DNA of 10,570 nucleotides from an uncultured Lachnospiraceae bacterium (GCA_910585625.1 CAJUFQ010000038.1:20934-31503), one strand, 5' to 3'. Shown: positions 1 through 8,364, numbered from the stretch's first letter. A program made the numbers and translations. The notes: generated by a model from the letters alone, not told the origin.

Positions 1-150
1 GGGCCTATGACGTCCTTTGACCTAAGGAGGGGCCACGTTTGGGCATGAGGAGGGACCCAACGCAGTTGGGGAGAGTCCTGATGCCTCATTCTAGACGCAA
101 TATGTTAATATGGGAAAATTCCCTTAGGTCTGCCGATGTCTGTCTCCTAT
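1..150 (+). ncRNA. Structured RNA candidate upstream of mutS2 (6S RNA-like rod, or a mutS2 leader)
   Basis: No open reading frame is convincing here, but nested complementarity is extensive. Positions 9-14 pair with 135-140 (one G-U), and 19-27 pair with 122-130 almost perfectly. Inside these, 36-40 pairs with 93-97, 45-50 with 84-89, 53-55 with 76-78 and 56-60 with 66-70, giving a long rod with an asymmetric bulge at 28-35/98-121. A small hairpin at 112-123 could form within that bulge. A long arm, a large central bubble and a closing stem are the known layout of 6S RNA, the RNA polymerase-binding regulator, so that is my preferred reading. Pairing of 14-19 with 168-173, over the mutS2 ribosome binding site, would instead fit a cis-acting leader. 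The 5' end probably lies left of the window. The family assignment is inference; the pairings are seen. Confidence 0.45.
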
Positions 151-182
151 GAAAGTACTTTGAACCACGAAGGGATTATTTT

Positions 183-2561
183 ATGAATACAAAAACACTA
201 CGAACTTTAGAATATAACAAAATTATTGATTTGCTCTGCGAACACGCAACTTGCGCATCTGGCCGGGAACGATGCAGAAAACTAAAACCATCCGCCGACC
301 TTTCCGGCATACGTCTTGCCCAACAGCAGACTGGAGATGCGCTGACAAGGATTTACCAGAAAGGATCTATTTCCTTTTCCGGCACACACAACATAGGCGC
401 TTCTTTAAAACGCCTGGAGATTGGCGGCGTGATGGGAATAGAAGAACTGTTAAAGACAGCCTCATTGCTTGAGGTTGCCAAACGGGCAAAAGCATACTCC
501 CGTGGCGTCCGCGAAGAAGAGCAGGCAGACTCGCTCCATGGGCTTTTTGCAGACTTAGAGCCGCTGACGCCGCTGCTGGATGAGATTCGCCGCTGTATCC
601 TCTCCGAAGACGAGATTGCGGACGATGCCTCATCAAACCTAAAGAACATCCGCAGATCCATAAAAAATATTAATGAAAAAATCCGCAGCCAGATGAACGC
701 CATGCTGAACAATACCGACACCAGAAACCATCTGCAGGACACAGTTGTTACTATGCGAAATGGACGCTATTGCCTACCAGTCAAAGCAGAGGCAAAAGGA
801 CAGGTACCCGGCATGATACACGACCAGTCTTCCACCGGCTCCACCTTGTTCATTGAGCCAATGGCAGTAGTAAAATTGAACAACGACCTGAAAGAACTCT
901 ACCTCAAAGAACAAGATGAGATTGAGGCAATCCTGGCAAACCTCAGCAGCCAGGCTGCTGAACATGCTTGTGAACTGCAAAATAATTACGAAATCCTCAC
1001 TGAACTGGATTTCATTTTTGCCAAAGGCTCCCTTGCAAAAAAATACAACGGTACCGCTCCCCTGTTCAACACAGAACAACGCATCCGTATCCGCAAAGGA
1101 CGCCACCCGCTGCTTGACAGCCACATGGTAGTCCCCATTGACATCCATCTTGGGGATGAATTTGATTTGCTGATAGTCACAGGCCCAAACACCGGAGGCA
1201 AGACGGTTTCCCTCAAGACCGTAGGGCTCTTCACGCTGATGGGGCAGGCTGGGCTGCATATCCCGGCAAATGACCGCTCCGAACTTTCGGTATTTGAGGA
1301 AGTATATGCTGACATCGGGGATGAGCAGAGTATTGAACAAAGCCTTAGCACCTTCTCTTCCCACATGACTAACATTGTTTCCATCCTGGAAAATGCCAAT
1401 CAAAACTCACTGGTACTTTTTGACGAGCTATGTGCCGGAACCGATCCCACCGAAGGGGCGGCCCTCGCCATTTCCATCTTGTCAAAGCTCCATAATTACG
1501 GCATCCGCACGATGGCAACGACCCATTACAGTGAACTGAAAGTGTTTGCCCTCTCCACGTCTGGCGTGGAAAATGCCAGCTGTGAGTTTTCTGTCGAAAC
1601 TTTAAGCCCGACCTACCGGCTTCTGATTGGTATTCCCGGCAAAAGCAATGCATTTGCTATCTCTGGCAAGCTTGGGCTTCCACAGGAAATCATTGATGAC
1701 GCCAAACAGCGCATGTCAGAGCAGGACGAAAGCCTGGAGGATCTGATTTCTGATCTGGAAGCAAGCCGCACTTCCTTAGAAAAGGAGCGCGTAGCAGCCG
1801 AAGCATACCGCCGGGAAACAGAAACTATAAAACGGAAGCTCCAGGAGAAGCAGGAACGTTTGGACAGCCAGCGTGACAAAATTATCCGCCAGGCAAATGA
1901 AGACGCCCATGCTATCCTCAGGGAAGCAAAAGAAGTCGCAGACCAGACAATCAAGAATTTCCACAAATATGGACAGGCAAATAACCATGTCAAAGAAATG
2001 GAACAGGAACGCGGCAAGCTCCGTGAAAAAATGAACGGACTGGAAAAAAATATGGGTTTAAAGCAGAAAGAACAGGCAAAAAACCACCGGGTTCCCAAGA
2101 ATCTGCGACTGGGCGATTCTGTAAAAGTACTCAGCATGAACCTCAAAGGAACAGTTCACACGCTGCCAAACGAAAAAGGCGACCTCTATGTGCAGATGGG
2201 TATCTTGCGCTCACTGGTAAACATCCAGGATTTAGTATTGCTGGAAGATGCACCCGCTTTGGGTAATAAAAAGAAATCGACGGGAGCAGGGAAGATAAAA
2301 ATGTCAAAATCCTCTTCCATCTCTGCTGAAATTAACCTCATCGGCAAAACGACGGATGAAGCCATTGCTTTACTGGATAAGTACCTGGACGATGCTTACC
2401 TCGCACACATGCCCTCCGTGCGGATAGTCCACGGCAAAGGAACCGGGGCCTTGCGCAAGGCAGTACACAGCCACTTAAAACGCCTAAAATATGTAGAGTC
2501 CTTCCGGCTTGGTGAGTTCGGAGAAGGCGACTCCGGAGTAACCATCGCAATTTTTTCATAA
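183..2561 (+). CDS. mutS2: Endonuclease MutS2 (Smr-domain MutS paralogue)
   Basis: A 792-residue protein, the usual MutS2 length. It lacks the mismatch-binding N-terminal domain of MutS and begins directly with core and lever regions. The ATPase follows: Walker A GPNTGGKT at 334-341, Walker B with D414-E415 (LVLFDEL), and the ATTHYSELK switch with H448. A charged coiled coil spans about 520-640, a KOW-like linker about 640-690, and an Smr nuclease domain about 714-792 with HGKGTGALR at 750-758. MutS2 proteins act in suppression of recombination and, in Bacillus, in rescue of collided ribosomes; which applies here is not shown. The ATG at 183 is chosen because AGGGA lies 7 nt upstream. Oddities: the Smr LDLR-type motif reads INLIG (717-721), and the usual DELGAGTDP has Cys at 417. 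The response regulator follows after 19 nt, so co-transcription is likely. Confidence 0.97.
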   Translation: MNTKTLRTLEYNKIIDLLCEHATCASGRERCRKLKPSADLSGIRLAQQQTGDALTRIYQKGSISFSGTHNIGASLKRLEIGGVMGIEELLKTASLLEVAKRAKAYSRGVREEEQADSLHGLFADLEPLTPLLDEIRRCILSEDEIADDASSNLKNIRRSIKNINEKIRSQMNAMLNNTDTRNHLQDTVVTMRNGRYCLPVKAEAKGQVPGMIHDQSSTGSTLFIEPMAVVKLNNDLKELYLKEQDEIEAILANLSSQAAEHACELQNNYEILTELDFIFAKGSLAKKYNGTAPLFNTEQRIRIRKGRHPLLDSHMVVPIDIHLGDEFDLLIVTGPNTGGKTVSLKTVGLFTLMGQAGLHIPANDRSELSVFEEVYADIGDEQSIEQSLSTFSSHMTNIVSILENANQNSLVLFDELCAGTDPTEGAALAISILSKLHNYGIRTMATTHYSELKVFALSTSGVENASCEFSVETLSPTYRLLIGIPGKSNAFAISGKLGLPQEIIDDAKQRMSEQDESLEDLISDLEASRTSLEKERVAAEAYRRETETIKRKLQEKQERLDSQRDKIIRQANEDAHAILREAKEVADQTIKNFHKYGQANNHVKEMEQERGKLREKMNGLEKNMGLKQKEQAKNHRVPKNLRLGDSVKVLSMNLKGTVHTLPNEKGDLYVQMGILRSLVNIQDLVLLEDAPALGNKKKSTGAGKIKMSKSSSISAEINLIGKTTDEAIALLDKYLDDAYLAHMPSVRIVHGKGTGALRKAVHSHLKRLKYVESFRLGEFGEGDSGVTIAIFS

Positions 2562-2580
2562 CCGCAAAGGAGGGAACCAA

Positions 2581-3282
2581 ATGGCTTCAAAACAGAAAAT
2601 ACTCATTGTTGATGATGATGTCAATATTGCAGAACTGATATCCCTTTACCTCACGAAAGAATGCTATGATACCCGCATGGTGCATGATGGGGAAGAAGCT
2701 CTCCAGGTTTACGAACAGTATGAGCCAAACCTGATACTGCTGGACTTAATGCTACCAGGCATTGACGGCTACCAGGTATGCCGGGAAATCCGTGCCAAGT
2801 CCAATCTTCCCATTATTATGCTTTCCGCCAAAGGCGAAATTTTTGACAAGGTGCTTGGGCTGGAGCTGGGGGCAGACGATTATATCATGAAACCTTTTGA
2901 TTCCAAGGAGCTGGTGGCACGCGTGAAGGCAGTCCTCCGCCGTTACCAGCCTGCCAAGCAGGAAACCCGCCCTGTCGGCATCAAATGCGTGGAATACCCT
3001 GATCTCATCATCAACCAGAGCAACTACTCTGTCATCTATCAGGGCAGGCCTGTCGACATGCCGCCGAAAGAGCTGGAACTTTTATATTTCCTTGCTTCCT
3101 CCCCAAACCAGGTATTTACAAGGGAGCAGCTGTTAGACCACATCTGGGGATATGAATATATCGGAGACACCCGCACGGTAGATGTGCATGTCAAACGCCT
3201 GCGTGAGAAAATCAAAGACCATAAGGCATGGAGCCTTGCCACCGTCTGGGGCATCGGCTATAAATTTGAGGTGAAATCGTGA
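2581..3282 (+). CDS. OmpR/PhoB-family response regulator
   Basis: A 233-residue two-component regulator. The receiver domain covers about 5-118, with the acidic pocket D11-D12-D13, phosphoacceptor D55 (in LLDLMLPG), switch S82 and conserved K104 (YIMKPF). A winged-helix DNA-binding domain covers about 133-231, with the typical recognition-helix stretch around TRTVDVHVKRLREKI and a C-terminal GIGYKFEV hairpin. It should be phosphorylated by the kinase encoded immediately downstream and then bind promoter DNA as a dimer. The ATG at 2581 has a very strong ribosome binding site, AAAGGAGGG at 2566-2574. Its stop overlaps the kinase start by 4 nt, implying translational coupling. The signal and regulon cannot be read from sequence, so no symbol is given; ResD, PhoP and WalR types share this architecture. 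Confidence 0.95.
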   Translation: MASKQKILIVDDDVNIAELISLYLTKECYDTRMVHDGEEALQVYEQYEPNLILLDLMLPGIDGYQVCREIRAKSNLPIIMLSAKGEIFDKVLGLELGADDYIMKPFDSKELVARVKAVLRRYQPAKQETRPVGIKCVEYPDLIINQSNYSVIYQGRPVDMPPKELELLYFLASSPNQVFTREQLLDHIWGYEYIGDTRTVDVHVKRLREKIKDHKAWSLATVWGIGYKFEVKS

Positions 3283-4697
3283 AACGGACCCTATACTTAA
3301 AACTTCTGCTGGGATATGCCTTATTCGGTATGCTGGGCTTCCTTACAGTCTCTACGCTTACCTCGCACATGGCTTTAAATTACATAGAAAAACAGACAAT
3401 TTCCAGCCTATACCGGGAAGCTAATCTTCTGGCCAGCAACTACGCATCCAATTATTACCGCGGGACTATGACACTCGATGACGTCAAATCACAATTCGAA
3501 ACAGTTGCCGCCTATTTAGATACGGATATCTGGGTCGTTGACCGCAATGGCAATATATTAATTAACAGCCAGCCAGATTCTGCCCCAAACAATGCAATCC
3601 AGGATTTCGACATCTCCTCCTTTGGTACGAAATACTACCAGACAAGCACCTTTTTTGATATGTTTTCGGAAAAAATGCTTTCTGTATTTTCACCCATAAC
3701 AATCAATTATAAAGTCCGCGGATATGTGCTGATCCATAAGTCCATTTCTGATTTAGTGTCCTACAAAGATGGGTTTTTAAATATTGCATACCTGACCCTG
3801 GCGATTATCTTCCTTTGTGCCTTCATCGTCCTTGTACTGTTTACCTTCATCGTATACCTACCAATCCGCAGGATGACCCGCGCTGCAAAAGATTATTCAG
3901 AAGGAAATTTCGACACGCAGATTAATGTTCACGCCAATGATGAGCTTGGTTACCTCGCCAGCTCCATTAACTACATGGCAACTGAGCTGTCCACACTGGA
4001 GGAGGATCAGCGAAAATTCATTGCAAATGTTTCACATGATTTCCGGTCACCCCTTACCTCCATCAAAGGCTACATTGACGCCATCCTGGACGGCACCATT
4101 CCCCATGACGCGCAAGATAAATACCTGAACATTATCCTTTTTGAGACAGAGCGTCTGAACAAGCTGACCCAAAGCATGCTGGAACTGAACAAATACGGAG
4201 TCCGTGGCTCAATGATGGACATCACCGACTTTGACATCAACCACACAATCAAGATGGTGGTTCAGTCCTTTGAGGGAATCTGCAAAGATAAAAGGATTTC
4301 TTTTGAGCTGATTCTGACCGGACAGACTTGCATCGTCTCTGCAGACATGAGCAAAATTCAGCAAGTGCTTTACAACCTGGCTGATAACGCCATCAAATTC
4401 AGCCCACCGGACTCTACCATAACGATTGAGACAACAGAAAAAAATGACAAAGTCTTCATCTCTGTCAAAGATGCCGGTATCGGCATCCCCAAGGACAGCA
4501 TCAAAAAAATTTGGGAACGTTTTTATAAGACAGACTTGTCCCGCGGAAAAGATAAACGCGGCACCGGGCTTGGACTTGCAATCGTAAAAGAGATTATTTC
4601 TTCGCATAATGAAAATATCAACGTCATCAGCACCGAAGGCGTAGGAACAGAATTCATCTTCACCCTGCCCATGGCGCAGACAGGGAAGGAACTTTAA
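3279..4697 (+). CDS. Membrane sensor histidine kinase (HAMP, HisKA, HATPase_c)
   Basis: A 472-residue class I sensor kinase, partner of the preceding regulator. A first membrane segment at about 5-27 and a second at about 170-193 flank an extracytoplasmic sensing domain of roughly 140 residues. A HAMP linker (about 194-246) follows. The dimerisation/phosphoacceptor helix carries H253 in NVSHDFRSPLTSIKGY. The ATP-binding domain shows the N box around N370 (LADNAIKFSPP), the G1 box DAGIGI starting at D398, an F box (WERFYKTD), and the G2 box GTGLGLAI at 428-435. All catalytic boxes look intact. The start is GTG at 3279, overlapping the regulator stop, with GAGGTG at 3268-3273 as ribosome binding site. 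No PAS domain is evident between HAMP and the kinase core. The sensed signal is unknown. Confidence 0.95.
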   Translation: MKRTLYLKLLLGYALFGMLGFLTVSTLTSHMALNYIEKQTISSLYREANLLASNYASNYYRGTMTLDDVKSQFETVAAYLDTDIWVVDRNGNILINSQPDSAPNNAIQDFDISSFGTKYYQTSTFFDMFSEKMLSVFSPITINYKVRGYVLIHKSISDLVSYKDGFLNIAYLTLAIIFLCAFIVLVLFTFIVYLPIRRMTRAAKDYSEGNFDTQINVHANDELGYLASSINYMATELSTLEEDQRKFIANVSHDFRSPLTSIKGYIDAILDGTIPHDAQDKYLNIILFETERLNKLTQSMLELNKYGVRGSMMDITDFDINHTIKMVVQSFEGICKDKRISFELILTGQTCIVSADMSKIQQVLYNLADNAIKFSPPDSTITIETTEKNDKVFISVKDAGIGIPKDSIKKIWERFYKTDLSRGKDKRGTGLGLAIVKEIISSHNENINVISTEGVGTEFIFTLPMAQTGKEL

Positions 4698-4720
4698 AAA
4701 ATGCCGCATTATGCGGCATT
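4696..4720 (-). terminator. Intrinsic terminator between convergent genes
   Basis: A 9-bp perfect stem, 4700-4708 with 4712-4720, closes on a 3-nt loop. Read on the minus strand it is followed directly by a run of six T (4695-4700 region), the layout of a rho-independent terminator for the endonuclease gene ending at 4727. On the plus strand the hairpin sits 3 nt after the kinase stop but is followed by a mixed sequence, so termination of the mutS2-kinase operon here would be weaker. Confidence 0.8.
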
Positions 4721-4726
4721 GCCATC

Positions 4727-5479
4727 TTAAATAGCTTCCAGGACTCTGATTAAGTCTGTCACCCATCCGTCACATGGCTCATCAATCGGAGCCTGTTCCG
4801 GGCGTTTCTGTGCAAAGGATTCTGCCAATGCAACAAGCCATCTGTAAGCTAATTCTTCTTTTTGCACCGAGGTAAGCGATGCGCTCTTTGAGTTAACCCA
4901 CTCTTCAAAGGTAAACAGACAAATGCTGGTTTCTGTTTCAATTTCTATTTCATTTTTTCTGGTTTCTATATCTCTTCGCATATCAACAATAGAATCAGCT
5001 ACAAATCCTGCAACTCTGACATCTGGATATAAGATTAACTTATCACGCAGCTCTTCCAATTCGTCTCTTAAGTAAGGTTTTCCATACTTCGCATCCCAAG
5101 CCTCTATTATTACATTATTCTCCATTAGTTCGATATCGCCAACATTTCCATGCTTCTTATTGGCTGATCGCATCTGAGATATAGGAACTACTTCCAAATC
5201 TCCCAGCATCCCCATCTCATACAACGCCTGACAGAAGCTGTGCATAGAAACCTCAAATGCTCTTGCAGAATAATCCGTACTATGAAAAAATTCACAAATG
5301 AGCGATTTCAAATGAGCAAAAGATTCGCCTATATGGTTTTTAGCTAGGGAGCAAACAGAAGTAGCGAGTTCTTGGAATCTTAGAGATTTATTCTGCAAAA
5401 GCGACATCAAAAATGATAGACCTAACTCAGCCGGCATGCTGCGATTTTCTATCCTTCCTTTCATCATAATTTTTTCCAT
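4727..5479 (-). CDS. Putative PD-(D/E)XK restriction endonuclease, C-terminal open part
   Basis: The intact 250-codon part of a probable type II restriction enzyme, lying downstream of a C5-cytosine methyltransferase on the same strand. The suggestive motif, numbered from the ATG at 5479, is D115 in GNVGDIEL, then a hydrophobic strand, then EAWDAKYGK with E126, D129 and K131. That is the D-x(about 13)-D/E-x-K spacing of PD-(D/E)XK nucleases. I do not recognise the exact family or target site. ATGs at 5479, 5467 and 5464 are possible starts, but none has a strong ribosome binding site. The frame is more naturally the continuation of an upstream frame that ends at 5464-5466, reached by adding one A in the A-run at 5471-5476. 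I therefore infer that this is the 3' part of a frameshifted gene and that any product would lack its N-terminus. Confidence 0.6.
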   Translation of the reverse strand: MEKIMMKGRIENRSMPAELGLSFLMSLLQNKSLRFQELATSVCSLAKNHIGESFAHLKSLICEFFHSTDYSARAFEVSMHSFCQALYEMGMLGDLEVVPISQMRSANKKHGNVGDIELMENNVIIEAWDAKYGKPYLRDELEELRDKLILYPDVRVAGFVADSIVDMRRDIETRKNEIEIETETSICLFTFEEWVNSKSASLTSVQKEELAYRWLVALAESFAQKRPEQAPIDEPCDGWVTDLIRVLEAI

Positions 5480-5744
5480 AACTGAACACTTAAAGGTGTA
5501 AGTGTAGGAAACGCATATGGTATCAACCAATAATCAACCTCTATCTGCGGATTTGTGGAATGGTTTCTTATTTCATATCCCAAACATTTTAAGTAATTTG
5601 CGCCTCGCCGACCCGTTCTGTTTCAATCCCCCATTTGTATGCGAGGCTTTCTGTAGTATGCATTTGAGGAATCTGGCTATTATTTACTACCCATTTAATA
5701 ACGTTCGAAAATTTTATGGATTCTTCTGCTTCACATTTGCAAAT
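5464..5744 (-). pseudogene. 5' part of the broken restriction endonuclease gene (frameshifted)
   Basis: Coding-like sequence split between two frames. The first runs from 5744 to a TAA at 5589-5591 and includes IKWVVNNSQIP and ESLAYKWGIETERVGEA. The second takes over near 5605 with NYLKCLGYEIRNH and DYWLIPYAFP, and ends at a TGA at 5464-5466, overlapping the ATGs of the next segment. One added base near 5605 joins the first two frames, and one added A at 5471-5476 joins the second to the C-terminal open frame, giving roughly 340 residues. The first frame has no ATG, GTG or TTG before its middle and is in phase with the methyltransferase, separated from it only by the TAG at 5745-5747. The enzyme may therefore have been fused to the methyltransferase, or its own start may have been lost. 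Function is assigned only through the downstream part and the neighbour. Confidence 0.5.
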
Positions 5745-7394
5745 CTATCTAGGAAGGTAATGATAATAGCCGTTCAGTTGAACAATATCTGCCTTTATAT
5801 TATTTTGAGCTAATTCCCTGTCAAATGCCTTCCACGCCACTGTAACCCCCATAATATCGGAAGTAGAAACAAACAGCTCAACCTGCCTGACGTCCAATGC
5901 CCAAAATCCATCCCGAGGTGTAATATTTATTTTTATCTGCTGCAATGCCTGTCCGTCTTTTATATCTTCAACAGTAATGGACAGTGTGTCCGTCCAGCCA
6001 ATCCTGACTCTATAGTTTGCTGATTCCCGATCTGTTTGTAAAAACTTAAAGTTAGGCTGAATGCTGCAATAATAACTATAGGAATCTGGCACCGTCCTCT
6101 GTTTATTTTCTATAGCTCTTATCGCTGATTCAGCTTTTCTTCTGTATTCATTGGATAAAATTTTTTTTCTTTTTCGAAACCCCAGCTCCTCTGTCTCCTC
6201 CAATAATGATAGGTCAAATGGAAATCCTGTGCTAAATACTTGTTGCCTTATAGCAACCGCCATGATTCTTGCCAACTGAGGCGGAACAGAATTCCCTATC
6301 TGCTTAACCGCCACCTGTTTACTGCCGCTGATCTCATAATCATCTGGAAACGTCTGTAAACGCTTATATTCTTCAAGCTTAAAAAATCTGTTGTCCCAAT
6401 GAAGTGGTCCGGTATATGCTCCTCCAGATGCTTTGATTGTTCTGACAGGCTTATCCGGATCCGCTTTGTAAAGAAAATCTGAAAACTTAGACCGCCATGC
6501 AAAAACGGGGTTCGGATGCCCCATCTTGTCTGTATAAAAGCTATAATTCAGACCCGGAGGAATGTTGTCCAACAAATGTGCATAACGCCCACCCAATTTA
6601 TTAGACTGATCTGTTTCCTTCGATTTAACTCCTTGCAACGCCATTCCTGCATTATAAAATGCCTCATCATCTAGTGAATCTGGGCCATGCGTCGGTCTTG
6701 GAAATTTAAACATTCCTTCTTTAAGTCCTACAATCATCAGTCTTTCTCTATGCTGAGACACCCCATAATCTGCTGCATCTATCACTCTATAAAATAATTT
6801 GTATCCCGCCTCAGAAAAAGCTTGCAATATTTCTTTCCATGCTTCGCCACCTTGAGCGCCAATGATACCATATACATTCTCAAACAGAAAACCTTTCGGA
6901 GCAAGTTCTCCAAGCAATCTTACATATTCCCTGAATAATACTCCTCTTGAATCCGTAAGCCCTGAAACGCCATTCGCACGCCTCCCGGCTGCACTGAAGG
7001 TCTGGCATGGCGGGCCTCCAATAATGAAATCAATCTGACCAAGACTTTTTCCGGAAAACTTCCGTATATCAATGCAATGAACTCTTGATTATCCAAACCT
7101 CCTATTTTGCCCTGTGTTCAACTCCAGGGTTTCACAAAACTTCCGTTCTATCTCAACCGATGCCACGATATCAAACCCTATATCCGAAAAACCAATGTCT
7201 AATCCTCCGGCGTCTGAGAATAGGCTCAGCGTTCGGATAGCTGGAATATTATTCTTCCTAATCCATTCTCTTATAGCAATTCCAAATTGGTCTGGCCAGG
7301 CAGGAAAATTAGTTTCACATCCCAAACAGTCACATACCTCACTAAATGCCTGGCCACCGCTTCGCACATCGAACAAACTTATCTGATTCATCAT
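5745..7394 (-). pseudogene. DNA (cytosine-5-)-methyltransferase, interrupted by an in-frame stop
   Basis: Recognisable C5 methyltransferase of a type II restriction-modification system, about 548 codons. With the ATG at 7394 as residue 1, motif I (SAM binding) is LFSDAGGLDIGF near 58-69, motif IV with catalytic C130 is GGPPCQTFS, motif VI is FENVYG, motif VIII is QHRERL, and motifs IX/X are RLQTFPDDY and KQIGNSVPP. A beta-rich C-terminal extension of about 200 residues follows motif X. A single TAA at 7089-7091 (codon 102) cuts the frame between motifs I and IV, while coding resumes in the same frame directly after it. The piece from 7088 to 5745 is open but lacks the SAM-binding motif I. The ATG pair at 7394/7391 is preferred over an upstream GTG at 7463 because of the nearby GGAGA. 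It lies about 105 nt after truA on the same strand. Confidence 0.88.
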
Positions 7395-7431
7395 ACTTTC
7401 TCCGCTCTCTTTGAAATACGAGTTTACCACA

Positions 7432-7467
7432 TTGGCCAATATCACCTTATTAGCCAATATCACCTTT
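7432..7467. repeat. 18-bp tandem repeat upstream of the methyltransferase
   Basis: Two adjacent 18-bp units, 7432-7449 and 7450-7467, match at 16 of 18 positions and share the core GCCAATATCACCTT. They lie about 40-70 nt upstream of the methyltransferase ATG (minus strand) in the truA-methyltransferase gap. The position fits an operator for self-regulation of the module or an edge duplication from insertion; neither is shown. Confidence 0.7.
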
Positions 7468-7499
7468 ATCTTTCAATAACTCTTTGGCGTTTCTATAAT

Positions 7500-8240
7500 T
7501 TAATATTCCACACTTTGCAGAATCAACCCTTTTGCGGGCAGCATTTCCCCTGCGTACTTCCTGTCTTTACTTTCCAGAATCTGTCTGACCCGCAGAGGCT
7601 CATATTTTCCCAGCCCGACTTCTGTCAGTGTCCCTGCAATAATCCTCACCATGTTATGCAAAAAGCCATTGCCTGTGATGATAATATCCACTTCTTTCTC
7701 CTTACGAACCACTTCAATGCTCGAAATATCCCGCACCGTAGATTTCTTTTTAGAAGGCTTCCTGCAAAACGCCGCAAAATCGTGGACTCCCTGCAGGCAA
7801 CTGGCCCCTTGGCACATCGCTTCCACATCCAGCGGCTCTGCTATAGCGTACATCCATTTCCGTTCAAACACATTAGGGTCGCTGCTATTGAATATACGGT
7901 AACAATATGTCTTTTTCACTGCTGAGAGCCTCGCATGAAACCGGTCTGAGACCTCCTTCATCTGCATAACGCCGATATCCTCTGGAAGATAATGATTTAC
8001 ATAGTCTTTAATTTCCCATGCAGGCATCTCAACCGAAAGGCGGACATTTGCCACCTGCCCGGCGGCATGTACCCCTGCGTCCGTGCGCCCGGATCCCTGC
8101 ACTTCTACTTCATTTCCCTCCAATTTTGTAAAAATACTGTTTAACTTTCCCTGGATTGTATTTTCTGCATTTTTCTGGCTTTGCCAGCCTTTGTAACGCG
8201 TGCCGTCGTACGCGATTACCATTCTATAATTTTTTTTCAT
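7500..8240 (-). CDS. truA: tRNA pseudouridine(38-40) synthase TruA
   Basis: A 246-residue protein of normal TruA length that converts uridines 38-40 in the anticodon arm of many tRNAs to pseudouridine. The N-terminal MVIAYDGTRYKGWQ strand, the catalytic GSGRTDAGVHA motif with nucleophile D54, RFHARLSA, and the C-terminal FLHNMVRIIAGTL motif are all present, so the enzyme should be active. The ATG at 8240 is preceded by GAGGTGATC, a good ribosome binding site. In many Firmicutes truA sits beside the ecf transporter and rplM-rpsI genes. Here it stands between an acetyltransferase and a restriction-modification module, so it is either relocated or a second copy. No clear terminator separates it from the methyltransferase, so readthrough into that module is possible. 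Confidence 0.96.
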   Translation of the reverse strand: MKKNYRMVIAYDGTRYKGWQSQKNAENTIQGKLNSIFTKLEGNEVEVQGSGRTDAGVHAAGQVANVRLSVEMPAWEIKDYVNHYLPEDIGVMQMKEVSDRFHARLSAVKKTYCYRIFNSSDPNVFERKWMYAIAEPLDVEAMCQGASCLQGVHDFAAFCRKPSKKKSTVRDISSIEVVRKEKEVDIIITGNGFLHNMVRIIAGTLTEVGLGKYEPLRVRQILESKDRKYAGEMLPAKGLILQSVEY

Positions 8241-8364
8241 TTTCGATCACCTCATTTTTTATTGGACGACTAGACATATGTTTCATTTATACGACAATCC
8301 GAAACTTCCATATAAACTTTTCCTGCTTTTGTTCTCTGCCCGTATTTCTTTTCCTAAATTTAGC

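Noticed and set aside
774..1403. A 209-codon minus-strand frame inside mutS2
   Set aside because: It is the antisense shadow of a strongly conserved gene, with odd composition and no ribosome binding site.
5517..5813. A 98-codon frame on the plus strand
   Set aside because: It lies antisense to the coding-like endonuclease frames and the methyltransferase 3' end, has no ribosome binding site, and its residues show no recognisable fold pattern.
4727..7394. General sequencing or assembly error as the cause of all broken frames
   Set aside because: mutS2, the two-component genes, truA and the GNAT gene, over 5 kb in total, are free of frame errors, and several lesions are substitutions rather than indels. 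The A-run shift at 5471-5476 alone could still be an error.
7287..7925. A 212-codon plus-strand frame over the truA/methyltransferase junction
   Set aside because: It runs antisense through truA, which has its full catalytic motif set, and crosses the intergenic repeat; no start signal is present.
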